From assembly GCA_015064695.1 (NCBI GenBank), contig SVRS01000001.1, positions 155,473 through 219,472 on the forward strand: a stretch of 64,000 nucleotides of DNA, in the 5' to 3' direction. The stretch's first letter is position 1, and each line of letters begins with the position of its first letter. This document shows, in pieces, positions 35,238 through 44,018 of the stretch. Under the pieces are notes generated by a model. It was not told where the DNA came from and searched no databases. It saw only the letters and a list, made by a program, of their open reading frames with translations. This DNA comes from Oscillospiraceae bacterium (GTDB lineage Bacteria; Bacillota; Clostridia; Oscillospirales; CAG-272). A program made the translations under genes and the position numbers.

Positions 35238-35266
35238 TTGACTTTTTTTCACTTCCGTGATAGAAT
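35238..35266 (+). promoter_or_regulatory. sigma-A promoter of the anion-permease-like gene
   Basis: TTGACT (35238-35243), 17-base spacer, TAGAAT (35261-35266). Confidence 0.7.
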
Positions 35267-35323
35267 GTTTTTTTGGAGATCCCCGTTAGAAGGCTTCTAT
35301 TTTTTGCAGATCGAGGTGCTTTT

Positions 35324-36649
35324 ATGACCCCAACCGTCGCTGTTCTGACTCTGTTTCTTGTTGCTTGCGCCGCTCTTATTGCGTTGGTTTTCGTTAAGCC
35401 CTCGGTTATGCTGGGAGGCAAGAAGATCAGTATTTTTTGGCTGGCTCCCCTGGTGGGAGCAGTTTCTTTGATGATCGGCGGGTATCTGACTCCCTCCGAG
35501 ATCGTCGCAGGGCTGACCGCTGCCGGAGACGTGAATCCGCTGAAGATCTTGATTCTCTTTTTCTCTATGACCATGATGTCGGTGTATCTGGACGAGATTG
35601 GCTTTTTCCGCCTCCTGGCTCACAAGGTACTGGCCAGGGCGCGCGGTAGTCAGATCACCCTGTTCTTTCTGCTCTATGCTTTGGTGTCGGTTCTGACGGT
35701 GTTCACCTCAAACGACATCATCGTTCTGACCTTTACACCCTTTATCTGCCATTTCGCCAAGAGTGCGCGAATCGATCCGCTCCCCTATCTGGTGACCGAG
35801 TTCGTGGCGGCCAACACCTGGAGCATGGCGCTCATCATCGGCAACCCCACCAATATCTACCTCATGAGCGGAACGGGCGTTTCCTTCCCGGCCTATACTG
35901 CCCGCATGATCCTGGCTACTGCTATGGCCGGCTTGACCTCTCTGGCGGTTCTGTACCTTTTGTTCCGTAAAAAGCTGAAGGATCCCCTGAACCCCGAGGA
36001 ATCCCCCGCGCCCCGCGTGGATCTGCCCACCGAGGTGGTGGGACTTAGTCATCTGGGCGGTTGCATCCTGCTTTTGTCGGTGTCCTCCTTCATCAATCTG
36101 CCCATGTGGCTCATTACCTGTCTGTTCTTCGTCAGCTTGATCGTATTCACCATGGCCATCAGCTTTTTCCGGCGCCGCGGAATCTTCCTCATTGCCCGCT
36201 GTGTCATCCGCGCTCCCTGGGATCTGGTGCCTTTCGTTATTTCCATGTTCATCCTGGTCCTGGCACTGGATAAGTACGGTATCACGGCGGCCTTGGGCGG
36301 ATTCCTTTCCAAGCCCGTCACGGTGGGGGGGACGGTGGTTTCCTTCGGCGTCAGCTCCTTCTTCGCCGCCAACGTGGTCAACAACATTCCCATGAGTGTG
36401 CTGTACAGCTCGGTCATCGGAGGGATGGAGGCGGGGGCGGTTACTACGGCCGCTCTCTATGCGACGGTGATCGGCTCCAACCTCGGCGCCTTCTTTACCC
36501 CTACGGGTGCGCTGGCAGGTATCATGTGGACGGGCCAGCTTCATGACCACGGCGTATCCTTCTCCTTTACCCGCTTCGTTCGATACGGTGTGACGGTAGC
36601 CGTTCCTGCGCTGATCGCGGCACTTTTGGGCCTGCGGCTGTGTTGCTGA
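35324..36649 (+). CDS. ArsB/NhaD-type (SLC13-like) ion transporter
   Basis: A 441-residue protein with about eleven helices of the ion transporter superfamily (ArsB/NhaD/CitMHS). Typical features are the first half FTSNDIIVLTFTPFICHF and NTWSMALIIGNPTNIYLMSG (the re-entrant NPTN motif, about 170-190) and the second half FFAANVVNNIPMSVL with GSNLGAFFTPTGALAGIMW. Transported ion unknown: arsenite, sodium/proton exchange or a carboxylate are all possible; no arsR or arsC is near. GAGGTG before the ATG at 35324; longer frame from 35273 rejected. Confidence 0.85.
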   Translation: MTPTVAVLTLFLVACAALIALVFVKPSVMLGGKKISIFWLAPLVGAVSLMIGGYLTPSEIVAGLTAAGDVNPLKILILFFSMTMMSVYLDEIGFFRLLAHKVLARARGSQITLFFLLYALVSVLTVFTSNDIIVLTFTPFICHFAKSARIDPLPYLVTEFVAANTWSMALIIGNPTNIYLMSGTGVSFPAYTARMILATAMAGLTSLAVLYLLFRKKLKDPLNPEESPAPRVDLPTEVVGLSHLGGCILLLSVSSFINLPMWLITCLFFVSLIVFTMAISFFRRRGIFLIARCVIRAPWDLVPFVISMFILVLALDKYGITAALGGFLSKPVTVGGTVVSFGVSSFFAANVVNNIPMSVLYSSVIGGMEAGAVTTAALYATVIGSNLGAFFTPTGALAGIMWTGQLHDHGVSFSFTRFVRYGVTVAVPALIAALLGLRLCC

Positions 36650-36708
36650 CGGAAACCGTGCATGGCGTGAAAATAAAAAACATATAGAATTTTCGGAGGT
36701 ATCTTGCT

Positions 36709-37365
36709 ATGAGCAACGTTGCTATTTCGCTTTTGACTGATACGTTTTCCTCTTTGATCAGCCTGCTGACCTATCTGGCCGCGGCCTACGGCTTGTACTG
36801 TATGTCTGCGTCCATTGGCCTAAAAAACAACTGGATGGCATGGATCCCCTTCTGTCGGGAATACGTCCTGGGCTACGTGGCCGATGAATACTGCCGGCGA
36901 AACGAGAATCGCAGTACCTCGTATCGCAAAAAGCTTTTGGGATGGATGATCGCGTTAACCGCCGCGCTTGCTCTGCTTTTCGTGGTTTTGAGCGTTCTTG
37001 TGGTGGTTTTGGTGATTATGGGTATTGCCACAAGTCTCTATGACTCAGAAGCCATCATGAACGGAGTTTCCAATCTGGACGGTGGATTTTTGCTGGGAAT
37101 TGGTTTGTTCGTGTTGATTGCTGTGGTTGTCATTCTGCCCGTAGTGGTTGTGTATACGGTGTTCCGCTACACCGCCCTGCACAAGGTCTACAAGCTGTTT
37201 GCCCCCGATTCCGCTACCCTCTACCTGGTTCTGTCGATTTTCGTTCCGCTGGCGGAGCCTATCCTGTTCATAGTCCTGGCGAAAAAGTCGCCCGTATTCA
37301 CCGATAGTGTCGGAGAGATTTCTGAAAAAGCCGCCGAGGCGCAGACCTGGGATTGGAACGAGTAA
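36709..37365 (+). CDS. polytopic membrane protein, DUF5684-like
   Basis: A 218-residue protein with about four or five helices. The early segment GLKNNWMAWIPFCREYVLGYVADEYC, with its Trp-Pro-Phe pair after the first helix, and the late ILFIVLAKKSP pattern resemble DUF5684/TM2-like small membrane proteins of Firmicutes. Function unknown. GGAGG lies ten bases before the ATG. It follows the permease gene by 59 bases and is likely co-transcribed. Confidence 0.65.
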   Translation: MSNVAISLLTDTFSSLISLLTYLAAAYGLYCMSASIGLKNNWMAWIPFCREYVLGYVADEYCRRNENRSTSYRKKLLGWMIALTAALALLFVVLSVLVVVLVIMGIATSLYDSEAIMNGVSNLDGGFLLGIGLFVLIAVVVILPVVVVYTVFRYTALHKVYKLFAPDSATLYLVLSIFVPLAEPILFIVLAKKSPVFTDSVGEISEKAAEAQTWDWNE

Positions 37366-37398
37366 TACGAATCTGTTTATAAAAATCTTGAGTTCTTT

Positions 37399-37425
37399 GC
37401 AGGGGCGTTCTTTGAACGCCCCTGC
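37399..37425. terminator. strong hairpin after the 36709 gene
   Basis: Perfect 12-base stem GCAGGGGCGTTC with complement and a 3-base loop. The same core recurs at 16283-16319, so it may be a mobile hairpin serving as a terminator. Confidence 0.6.
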
Positions 37426-37539
37426 CGAGGATATGTTCAATATTTCTATCAGAGAATAGTATAAGTCGGGGCTGATCTATATAGAATCCGGCACGTGAAA
37501 AGCCCACCGGGGGTAAAGCATAATGTTCCGATAAAAAAG

Positions 37540-37584
37540 AAGAGAGAGTAACACGGAAGGAAAATCCGTGAAGCTCTCTCTTTT
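37540..37584. terminator. bidirectional terminator after pdxY
   Basis: Stem AAGAGAGAG..CACGGA with TCCGTG..CTCTCTCTT; A-run on one side and T-run on the other; lies between convergent transcripts. Confidence 0.7.
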
Positions 37585-37602
37585 CTGTATGGAAAGGGAT
37601 TA

Positions 37603-38460
37603 TCAATCTCTTGCGGCCATCTTTCTGGCGATGCGGATCATATCCATGAGGGTGCCCAGCATAGGCTCGAATTTGACACCGTAGGTGTGGTTAGCGTCAC
37701 CGCGGGTGTTCTCCATGCAGATGAGGACGAAGTCGGCGGCGATCTTGGCGGCGGTGTAGGCATCCAGTCCCTTCATGAGGGCGCCCGTGAAGGCAGAGGC
37801 GTAGACATCGCCGGTGCCGTGGCAGCTTTGGCTGAGACGGCGGTGGGGATAGTAGGAGAGAACCCCCTGCTCCGAAATCATGACGCCGGTTTGCTCAGGG
37901 TGGAAGCTCACGCCCGTCAGCACCACGGTCTTGGCGCCCAGATCATGGAGAGCGGTCATCAATTGGTTGATGTAGGCCTCGTCGTAGGTCTCACGGTACT
38001 CGATACCCGTGAGGAAGCAGGCCTCGGTGACGTTGGGCAGAAGGTAATCGGCGGTGGCGCAGAGCTTCTTCATGGCCTCCACGTAAGTCATGTCAAAGAG
38101 GGAGTAGAGCTTGCCGTTGTCGGCCATAGCGGGGTCCACGATGCGCAATCCTTTCTCGGTCAGAGAGGTGTTCATGATTTCCAGGACGTAGTCAATCTGG
38201 CTTACAGAGCCCAGATAACCGGTATAGATGGCTTCAAACTGCAGACCCTCCTTCTGCCAATGGGCATTGATGGCGGGCATATCGGCGGACAGATCGCGGA
38301 AGGTAAAGCCGGTAAAGCCGCCCGTGTGGGTGGACAGGACCGCAGAGGGAAGGATGGCGGTCTCGTGGCCGCTGGCGGAGAGAATGGGCAGGGCAACGGT
38401 CAGAGAGCATTGACCCACGCAGGAAATGTCTTGGATGGTGAGAATTCTTTTGTATGCCAT
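37603..38460 (-). CDS. pdxY: pyridoxal/pyridoxamine kinase (PdxY type)
   Basis: A 285-residue ribokinase-fold kinase that phosphorylates pyridoxal or pyridoxamine in vitamin B6 salvage. The start ILTIQDISCVGQCSLTVALPILSASGHE (residues 5-32, shortened), STHTGGF, LLPNVTEACFLTG (about 140-152) and the catalytic anion-hole region SCHGTGDVYASAF (about 212-224; Asp in GTGD) identify the family. AGGAGG lies six bases before the ATG. Eleven bases after the shikimate-kinase-like gene and divergent from a MocR-family regulator, which in many bacteria controls B6 genes. Confidence 0.93.
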   Translation of the reverse strand: MAYKRILTIQDISCVGQCSLTVALPILSASGHETAILPSAVLSTHTGGFTGFTFRDLSADMPAINAHWQKEGLQFEAIYTGYLGSVSQIDYVLEIMNTSLTEKGLRIVDPAMADNGKLYSLFDMTYVEAMKKLCATADYLLPNVTEACFLTGIEYRETYDEAYINQLMTALHDLGAKTVVLTGVSFHPEQTGVMISEQGVLSYYPHRRLSQSCHGTGDVYASAFTGALMKGLDAYTAAKIAADFVLICMENTRGDANHTYGVKFEPMLGTLMDMIRIARKMAARD

Positions 38461-38471
38461 GATTGGCCTCC

Positions 38472-39002
38472 TTATGTAGGCTCCCCGTCAAAGTGGGAGC
38501 AGAGTGTGTTCAGGACGTCTCCAATGCGGTCGGATTGTGTCTCGTCCACGATGATGTCGGCGTACTTTTCGTACAGGGCGCACCGCTCGTCGTAGAGGTC
38601 ACGGAGGGTGTAGCCCTCGGGCATGACCACACCCCGATGGGTGAAGTTGCCCAGGCGTTTCTTGACGGTCTCGTAGGACAGCCGCAGGTAGACCACGGTG
38701 CCCACTGCCTTGAAATGCTCCATGGCGGCCTCGCTGTAGACCGCGCTCCCGCCTGTGGCAATTACCGCAGGGACCGACGCGGGCTTGCCCAGGGTCAGAT
38801 TGACCCGCTCCTCAATGGCAAGGAAGCCTGCCTGTCCCTCCTCGGCAATGATGCGGTGGAGGCGGCGGCCGTCGGTCTCCTGGATGACCAGGTCGGAATC
38901 GATGAAGCGGTAGCCCAGAGCCTTGGCGGCCAGCACCCCGACGGTGCTTTTTCCGCAGGCGGGCATACCGATGAGAATGATGTGGGGCTTGGAGGATGTC
39001 AT
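38472..39002 (-). CDS. shikimate-kinase-like P-loop kinase lacking a substrate arginine
   Basis: A 176-residue P-loop kinase of the shikimate-kinase fold. Walker A is GMPACGKST (residues 12-20); FIDSDLVI gives the DxD pair (about 33-36). Two substrate-site features of true AroK differ: the FRxxE arginine that contacts shikimate is replaced (GFLAIEE), and the GGG loop is GGSA. The distal Arg (DERCALY) is kept. It precedes pdxY by 11 bases, apart from other aromatic genes. It may phosphorylate shikimate poorly or act on another small alcohol, possibly B6-related. Fold sure, substrate open. Confidence 0.8.
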   Translation of the reverse strand: MTSSKPHIILIGMPACGKSTVGVLAAKALGYRFIDSDLVIQETDGRRLHRIIAEEGQAGFLAIEERVNLTLGKPASVPAVIATGGSAVYSEAAMEHFKAVGTVVYLRLSYETVKKRLGNFTHRGVVMPEGYTLRDLYDERCALYEKYADIIVDETQSDRIGDVLNTLCSHFDGEPT

Positions 39003-39038
39003 GGAACAGCCTTTCTGCGAAATGTTTACAAAATACGC

Positions 39039-39067
39039 TTGTATTTTGTGCTTGATTCTATTATACT
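39039..39067 (+). promoter_or_regulatory. promoter of the MocR-family gene, overlapping the divergent pdxY promoter
   Basis: Plus strand TTGTAT (39039-39044), 17-base spacer, TATACT (39062-39067). On the minus strand TATAAT (39060-39065) with a weak TTTACA-type -35 about 16 bases upstream overlaps it, so the two directions probably compete. Confidence 0.6.
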
Positions 39068-39073
39068 CTAATT

Positions 39074-39117
39074 TGGTATTATGTAAATGCCCAATTTAAT
39101 GTTTTTTGATAATACCA
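39074..39117. promoter_or_regulatory. candidate MocR operator: 8-base inverted repeat
   Basis: TGGTATTA (39074-39081) and TAATACCA (39110-39117), a perfect inverted repeat spanning the start of transcription and the -35 of the divergent promoter. Confidence 0.5.
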
Positions 39118-39131
39118 GATTGGAGGTCTCC

Positions 39132-40532
39132 ATGCTGCATTACGATCTTGAATCCCTCCCCGGACGCTCCCTGTACGAAAAGCTCACCGATTGCATCCGC
39201 ACCGATATCCGCAACGGTGTCCTGCGGGCGGGGATCAAGCTTCCGTCCAAGCGCCGCGCCGCCCAGGAGCTGGGGGTCAGCGTGGTGACGGTTCAGAGTG
39301 CCTATGACCAGCTGTTGGCCGAGGGGTACATCACCTCGGCGGAACGTTCGGGGTATTTTGTGGCGCAGATCGAGTCCCGTCCCACCGAGAATCCCGTCTC
39401 TGTCCACCCCGCCGTTCGGGCGGCTTCAAGCCGGGTCCCCTCCGAGGAGGAGCGAGACGTCATTGACTTGGTACAGAGTGCCCTGTCCCCCGACCTGTTC
39501 CCCCTGTCGGTGTGGACCCGTCTCTCCCATCGCGTATACAGCGATGAAGGTGCGAATCTGCTTCGCCGTGTCCCTTACAACGGTCTGCTTCCTCTGCGGG
39601 AGGCCATCGCGGACATTCTGTTCGAGAGTCGCGGGATCCGAACGACCCCTGACAATATCGTGGTCAGTGCCGGGAACGAGCAGCTTTACTCGGTCCTTTT
39701 GTCCTATTTCGGGCGAGATGCGGTCTTCGGGGTGGAGGATCCGGGGCATCGCTTGATCTCCCGCCTGTACGAGGAGAACGGTGCGGCCGTCCGCTACCTG
39801 CCTCTGGACGAGCATGGCGTGATCCCCGAGGCTCTGGAGGCGTCGGGGGCGGGCATTCTCCACATTTCCCCTGCCCACCATTTTCCTACGGGGGTGGTGA
39901 CCCCCATCGGGCGGCGGCAGGAGCTTCTTGCCTGGGCCGAGCGGCGGGGCGGGTATATTATAGAGGACGACTACGACAGCGAATTCCGTATGGCGGGCCG
40001 CCCCATCCCCTCCCTCCAGGAGATGGACCGCGGGGGGCGGGTCATCTACATAAACACCTTTTCCAAGACCATAGCCCCTGCCCTCCGCATCGCTTACGCC
40101 GTCCTGCCTCCTGCTCTGGCCGCTGACTATCGGGAGCGGTTCGGGTTCCTTTCCTGCCCCGTGACCGCCGCCGAGCAGTTGATCCTGGCGGCCTTCATTC
40201 GTGAGGGCTATTTTGAGCGTCACATCAATCGCACCCGTACCCGCTACCGCGCCCTGCGGGATGCCCTTCTGACCGCCATCCAGGGCTCTCCCAAGGCTCA
40301 CCGCTACAAGGTCACCCAGGCCGACGGAGGTCTCCACTTCCTGCTCCGCATCGACACCGACCGCCCCGACTCCGACCTGCGGGAGGCCGCGGCGGCCGCG
40401 GGCATCCGGGTGTATTGCCTGTCGGACTATGCGCACAAGGCCGAGGACACCCACACGCTGGTCATCAGCTATGCGGGGTTGCCCGAGGGGCGGGTGGAGG
40501 AGTTTGTGGGGAGGTTGGATGGGTTGGTATGA
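39132..40532 (+). CDS. MocR/PdxR-family regulator (GntR HTH fused to aminotransferase fold)
   Basis: A 466-residue fusion. The N-terminal GntR winged helix (about 10-78) has RSLYEKLTDCIRTDIRNG and KLPSKRRAAQELGVSVVTVQSAYDQL (shortened). The type I aminotransferase domain (about 110-460) has SAGNEQLYSVLL, EDPGHRL, HISPAHHFPTG, IIEDDYDSEFR and the PLP lysine motif NTFSKTIAPALRIAY. Such proteins bind PLP as effector and control B6 synthesis or other genes. GGAGG five bases before the ATG at 39132. Divergent from the kinase pair, so it most likely senses PLP and controls pdxY. Confidence 0.93.
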   Translation: MLHYDLESLPGRSLYEKLTDCIRTDIRNGVLRAGIKLPSKRRAAQELGVSVVTVQSAYDQLLAEGYITSAERSGYFVAQIESRPTENPVSVHPAVRAASSRVPSEEERDVIDLVQSALSPDLFPLSVWTRLSHRVYSDEGANLLRRVPYNGLLPLREAIADILFESRGIRTTPDNIVVSAGNEQLYSVLLSYFGRDAVFGVEDPGHRLISRLYEENGAAVRYLPLDEHGVIPEALEASGAGILHISPAHHFPTGVVTPIGRRQELLAWAERRGGYIIEDDYDSEFRMAGRPIPSLQEMDRGGRVIYINTFSKTIAPALRIAYAVLPPALAADYRERFGFLSCPVTAAEQLILAAFIREGYFERHINRTRTRYRALRDALLTAIQGSPKAHRYKVTQADGGLHFLLRIDTDRPDSDLREAAAAAGIRVYCLSDYAHKAEDTHTLVISYAGLPEGRVEEFVGRLDGLV

Positions 40533-40562
40533 TCCGAAAAGACGGTGAAAGAGGAAAAACTA

Positions 40563-40591
40563 TTGACAAAATCCGCAACATCTATTATAAT
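40563..40591 (+). promoter_or_regulatory. sigma-A promoter of the GH98-like gene
   Basis: TTGACA (40563-40568), 17-base spacer, TATAAT (40586-40591), 35 bases before the start codon. Confidence 0.85.
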
Positions 40592-40626
40592 AAAGCCATC
40601 ACCAAGCTGAAAAGGAGACTCTGACT

Positions 40627-42582
40627 ATGAAACGCATAACCCACTTGACGCGTATCTTCCTCCCTATGTTGTTGGCTTCGGTCCAGTTGCTGACAGCCTG
40701 CGGTCCTGCCGCTGCGCCGCCGTCCGATACCGACGAAAAAACGACCGCTGCGGTCACTTCGGATAACGGCGACACCACCGAGGCGGAGACCGTTCCTGCT
40801 CCCTTTGAGCCCGCTACCATGCAGGCTCTTGACATGACGGCTATCAAGCCGATTACGGTCAAGAAGCTGGACACCTCCCCCGACAGCCGTCGGGTGGTCA
40901 ATACCGAAAATCCCATGTTCCTGTTCCGCTCCTACCTCGGTGTGGAGAATATGCTGACCCTTTGGAATATGCTCCCCGAGGACATTCGGGAATATTCGGT
41001 CATCCATCTGGACTACGACCAGACTAAGCCCATCGCGGAGGTCCTCCCCGCCATTGAGGAGATGCTGACTGTAGCAGACCGCGAGGGTATTCCCGTGATG
41101 TGGCAGATCGAGAACTGGGACAGTGTCTCTACCCGCGAGGGCTTTACCGAAAGCCAACTGCTCGACTATCTGGATGCCCACCCCTCGGTGATCGGATTCG
41201 CGCATACCGAAATGAGCTGCGGTACCTGTGAGCCCGAGGAGCTGGCCCGCATGAAGACCACCCTCCGTGCCTGCCAGCAGCGCGGTGCGTTGTTCGTTTG
41301 GCTGGATATGGAATACGCGGGCAACCGCAACGTATTCGCCCGCTTTATGGAGGATGAGGAGTTTCACAATATGCTGTCCGCCTATTCCCACAATGTAGTG
41401 CTGATGGATAAGCACAATGGCCAGGGCCGTCATTTTGCGGTGCAGAGTGCGGCTATGGGTATGTGGCTGTCCGACGTGTGTGGAAACTGGGGCTCCAACG
41501 TGGAGAGCTGGCTTTGGTATGAGGAGGGCTTCGGTCAGTACGACGACGCAGGCGGGACTCACAGAAGCTATCCCTGGTATTTCATCCGCCAATATCCTGC
41601 CGCCATGTTCGGTATAGATACCCTGAACGATGCCGTGGGCGGTGCCACCGTTTTTTCCTTTGAGGAAGGCGTGATGACCCTGCAAAACGAGGCGGGGGAG
41701 ACCGTCTTTACCCCCGGGTTTTACAACATTTGCTACCCCATTTACCAAAAGATCGTGGCGGGAGGGCTGATCCCCACCAAGGAGCAGGTCAAGGAAAAGG
41801 TCAAGGTCGCCTTCCAGTACACCGACATTGACGCGGACATTGTCGACGCCGATGCAACGGAGGGCTTTGAGGCCTCGCTGTTCGTGGACCTGTACGGCCC
41901 GACCCGTAAATCGCTGAACCTGTACAAGCCTCTCCGCGTCAGCAAAAAATGGTTGCCCACTACGGGGCGGTACTACATTGTCCCCTCTTTGTCGAAGTAT
42001 GTGGATGCCGCGAAGCTGTTGCCCGATGCCGCGATCATTACCGCAGAAAACGCGGCGGAGCTTAGAAATTCCAAAAAGAAGCTGGAATTTTTTGATGAGC
42101 GTTACGCTGAATTTTATAAGGGAACCGCCACTATGTACGATATGGGGGGCTACTCTTTGCTGTTCAACAATCACGAGAATATCACCGTGGATGCCCTGCA
42201 GGATGCGGCGTTTACTCTGGATTCGGGAAAGAGCATGAACGTGACCCTCCCCGAGCATACCTACGTGATGCTGTACGATCAGGGCAACACGCTGGAGCTG
42301 GAGCTGTACAACTACCGCTACGATGCCCGCGCTATGCTGTCCGACAAAGAGACCATGGATGCGTTCCATTACGCCTACATCAAGGGCGAGCGGGACAGCA
42401 ACGAGCTGGACTTCCGTACCGTTACCTTCTCGGTTGAGGGCTTGACTGCCGCTCCCCGTATCACGGCGGAGGGGAATAACAATGCAAGCATCACCACTGA
42501 GTGGGATGCTGACAGTGGCGTACTGCATGTGACTATCACCATGAACGGTGTGGTGAAGCTGCAGATTCAGGGGATGAAATGA
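40627..42582 (+). CDS. GH98-like secreted lipoprotein
   Basis: A 651-residue lipoprotein (lipobox LLTAC, Cys about 25) with an acidic linker to about residue 60. The following region resembles the GH98 catalytic module: FRSYLGVENMLTLWNMLP (about 100-117), GIPVMWQIENWD, IGFAHTEMSCGT, VLMDKHNG (about 255-262) and GMWLSDVCGNWGSNVESWLWYEEG. Later parts (IDTLNDAVGGATVFSFE; NNHENITV and beyond) fit the GH98 C-terminal region. GH98 enzymes are endo-beta-galactosidases on blood-group or xylan-type glycans. Candidate catalytic acids are the Glu in QIENWD or HTEMS and Glu in NVESW; not assigned with certainty. Own promoter and terminator. Confidence 0.7.
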   Translation: MKRITHLTRIFLPMLLASVQLLTACGPAAAPPSDTDEKTTAAVTSDNGDTTEAETVPAPFEPATMQALDMTAIKPITVKKLDTSPDSRRVVNTENPMFLFRSYLGVENMLTLWNMLPEDIREYSVIHLDYDQTKPIAEVLPAIEEMLTVADREGIPVMWQIENWDSVSTREGFTESQLLDYLDAHPSVIGFAHTEMSCGTCEPEELARMKTTLRACQQRGALFVWLDMEYAGNRNVFARFMEDEEFHNMLSAYSHNVVLMDKHNGQGRHFAVQSAAMGMWLSDVCGNWGSNVESWLWYEEGFGQYDDAGGTHRSYPWYFIRQYPAAMFGIDTLNDAVGGATVFSFEEGVMTLQNEAGETVFTPGFYNICYPIYQKIVAGGLIPTKEQVKEKVKVAFQYTDIDADIVDADATEGFEASLFVDLYGPTRKSLNLYKPLRVSKKWLPTTGRYYIVPSLSKYVDAAKLLPDAAIITAENAAELRNSKKKLEFFDERYAEFYKGTATMYDMGGYSLLFNNHENITVDALQDAAFTLDSGKSMNVTLPEHTYVMLYDQGNTLELELYNYRYDARAMLSDKETMDAFHYAYIKGERDSNELDFRTVTFSVEGLTAAPRITAEGNNNASITTEWDADSGVLHVTITMNGVVKLQIQGMK

Positions 42583-42587
42583 TTTTG

Positions 42588-42620
42588 AGGGGATGCTGCA
42601 GATGCGGCATCCCCTTTTTT
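42588..42620. terminator. terminator between the GH98-like gene and the SpoIVB-like gene
   Basis: Stem AGGGGATGC with GCATCCCCT and T6; six bases after the GH98-like stop codon. Confidence 0.75.
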
Positions 42621-42631
42621 GACCCAAGGTA

Positions 42632-43741
42632 TTACTGCAAGATTCCCGGCATCTCCCGCATCATATTGTCAATGAATATCCCATACCCGCTTGTCGGGTC
42701 ATTGATCAAGACGTGGGTCACAGCTCCGACGAGCTTGCCGTTCTGGATGATGGGTGAGCCGCTCATGCCCTGGACGATACCACCCGTTTTCTCGATCAAG
42801 GCGGGATCGGTCACGGAGATGGTAAAGCATTTGGAGCCTGTGGCGGCGTAGTCCACCGAGGTGATCTTCACCTTATACCGCCCCACTTTGCCGTTGTCCA
42901 GGGTGCAGAGGATGGTGGCGTTTCCTTCGGTGACGTCTTGCCGCCGTCCTATGGGGAGCTTTTCGGTGGCCGACGGAGGCAGGGTGGCGAAGATACCGTA
43001 GACCCCGCACTCGGTATTCCCCAGGAGAGACCCTGTCTTACCGGGGGCAAAGTAGCCTTTGATGGCCCCGGGCGCACCGGGCTTGCCCTTGTCCACGCCG
43101 CTGACGGTTACATCTGTGACCTGTCCCTTCTGCATGGGGATGAGATCTCCGGTATCTCCGTCGCAGATACCGTGTCCCAGCCCCGCAAAGGCGTTGCTGT
43201 CAGGAAGGATGAAGGTCACGGTCCCAATGCCCGCGCCGCTGTCCCGTACCCAAAGACCCGTCTTGTAGCGGTTCTCCGATGCGGAGTAGGCAGGGGTGAC
43301 CGTTACGGTCAACTGAGAGGAGGGACGGGGTGTGTTCGCCTTGGTGTTATTCCGCGCGGCGGTGTAACGCTTGACTGTCAAGGTCACGGGTCGGCCGCCC
43401 GATTCCTCTACGGCCTTGGTGAGGGAGGCGGCCCCTGCGGGTGTTTGGCCGTTGACTGCGGTGATGACGTCCCTCATTTTCAGACCTGCGCTTTTGGCCG
43501 GGTTGACGTTGCGGGTGCCGCTGTTTCCTGCCGTGACGTCTACGTCGCAAAAGCCCACCACCAGAATCCCTTCCGTATAGAATTTGACGCCGAAGGGCAT
43601 GCCGCCTACGAATACCCGATCGGGGGTGCTTTGGCTTGACGCGCTTCCCGCCGAAGCTGCCGAGGCGGTGATGGTACCGCTCGTCACCAGGAGGGCAACG
43701 GCCAAAAGCAAGGCCCATAATTTCATATATTTACTGTTCAT
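42632..43741 (-). CDS. SpoIVB-type PDZ serine peptidase
   Basis: A 369-residue secreted or membrane-tethered protein: signal-anchor (about 6-28), PDZ domain (about 50-125; GLKMRDVITAVNGQTP) and S55 peptidase domain. The catalytic triad can be placed: H190 in GLGHGIC, D312 in VTDPALI, and S327 in QGMSGSP, with the 15-residue Asp-Ser spacing seen in Bacillus SpoIVB. SpoIVB is released from the forespore and triggers SpoIVFB processing of pro-sigma-K. Other clostridia carry several S55 copies, so this one may be the sporulation enzyme or a paralogue. recN/spo0A are not beside it, which is unlike the usual setting. Confidence 0.9.
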   Translation of the reverse strand: MNSKYMKLWALLLAVALLVTSGTITASAASAGSASSQSTPDRVFVGGMPFGVKFYTEGILVVGFCDVDVTAGNSGTRNVNPAKSAGLKMRDVITAVNGQTPAGAASLTKAVEESGGRPVTLTVKRYTAARNNTKANTPRPSSQLTVTVTPAYSASENRYKTGLWVRDSGAGIGTVTFILPDSNAFAGLGHGICDGDTGDLIPMQKGQVTDVTVSGVDKGKPGAPGAIKGYFAPGKTGSLLGNTECGVYGIFATLPPSATEKLPIGRRQDVTEGNATILCTLDNGKVGRYKVKITSVDYAATGSKCFTISVTDPALIEKTGGIVQGMSGSPIIQNGKLVGAVTHVLINDPTSGYGIFIDNMMREMPGILQ

Positions 43742-43958
43742 TTCGGAAATCCCCTTGTTCTTTTTTGAATGCTGCTTTGCATGGCTGAAAGCCCGCCGCT
43801 TTTACTATGTCCCGAAATCGGCGGTATCATGTGTAGCAGATTCTGCGGGATGGGGGAAAAAGAGTTAATCGGCGTTTTTTTATCATTAATGTAATCATAT
43901 GTACGAACAGTATGGTCGCATGATCCAACGTTATTCTTGCCAAATTTTTCATTGAATC

Positions 43959-43986
43959 TTGACTTTTTTTAGTTTTATGTTATAAT
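43959..43986 (+). promoter_or_regulatory. sigma-A promoter of the GH39-like gene
   Basis: TTGACT (43959-43964), 16-base spacer, TATAAT (43981-43986). The rest of the gap from 43742 shows no gene. Confidence 0.75.
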
Positions 43987-44018
43987 GAAATTGCATATCT
44001 GAATGGAGGAAATTGCAC

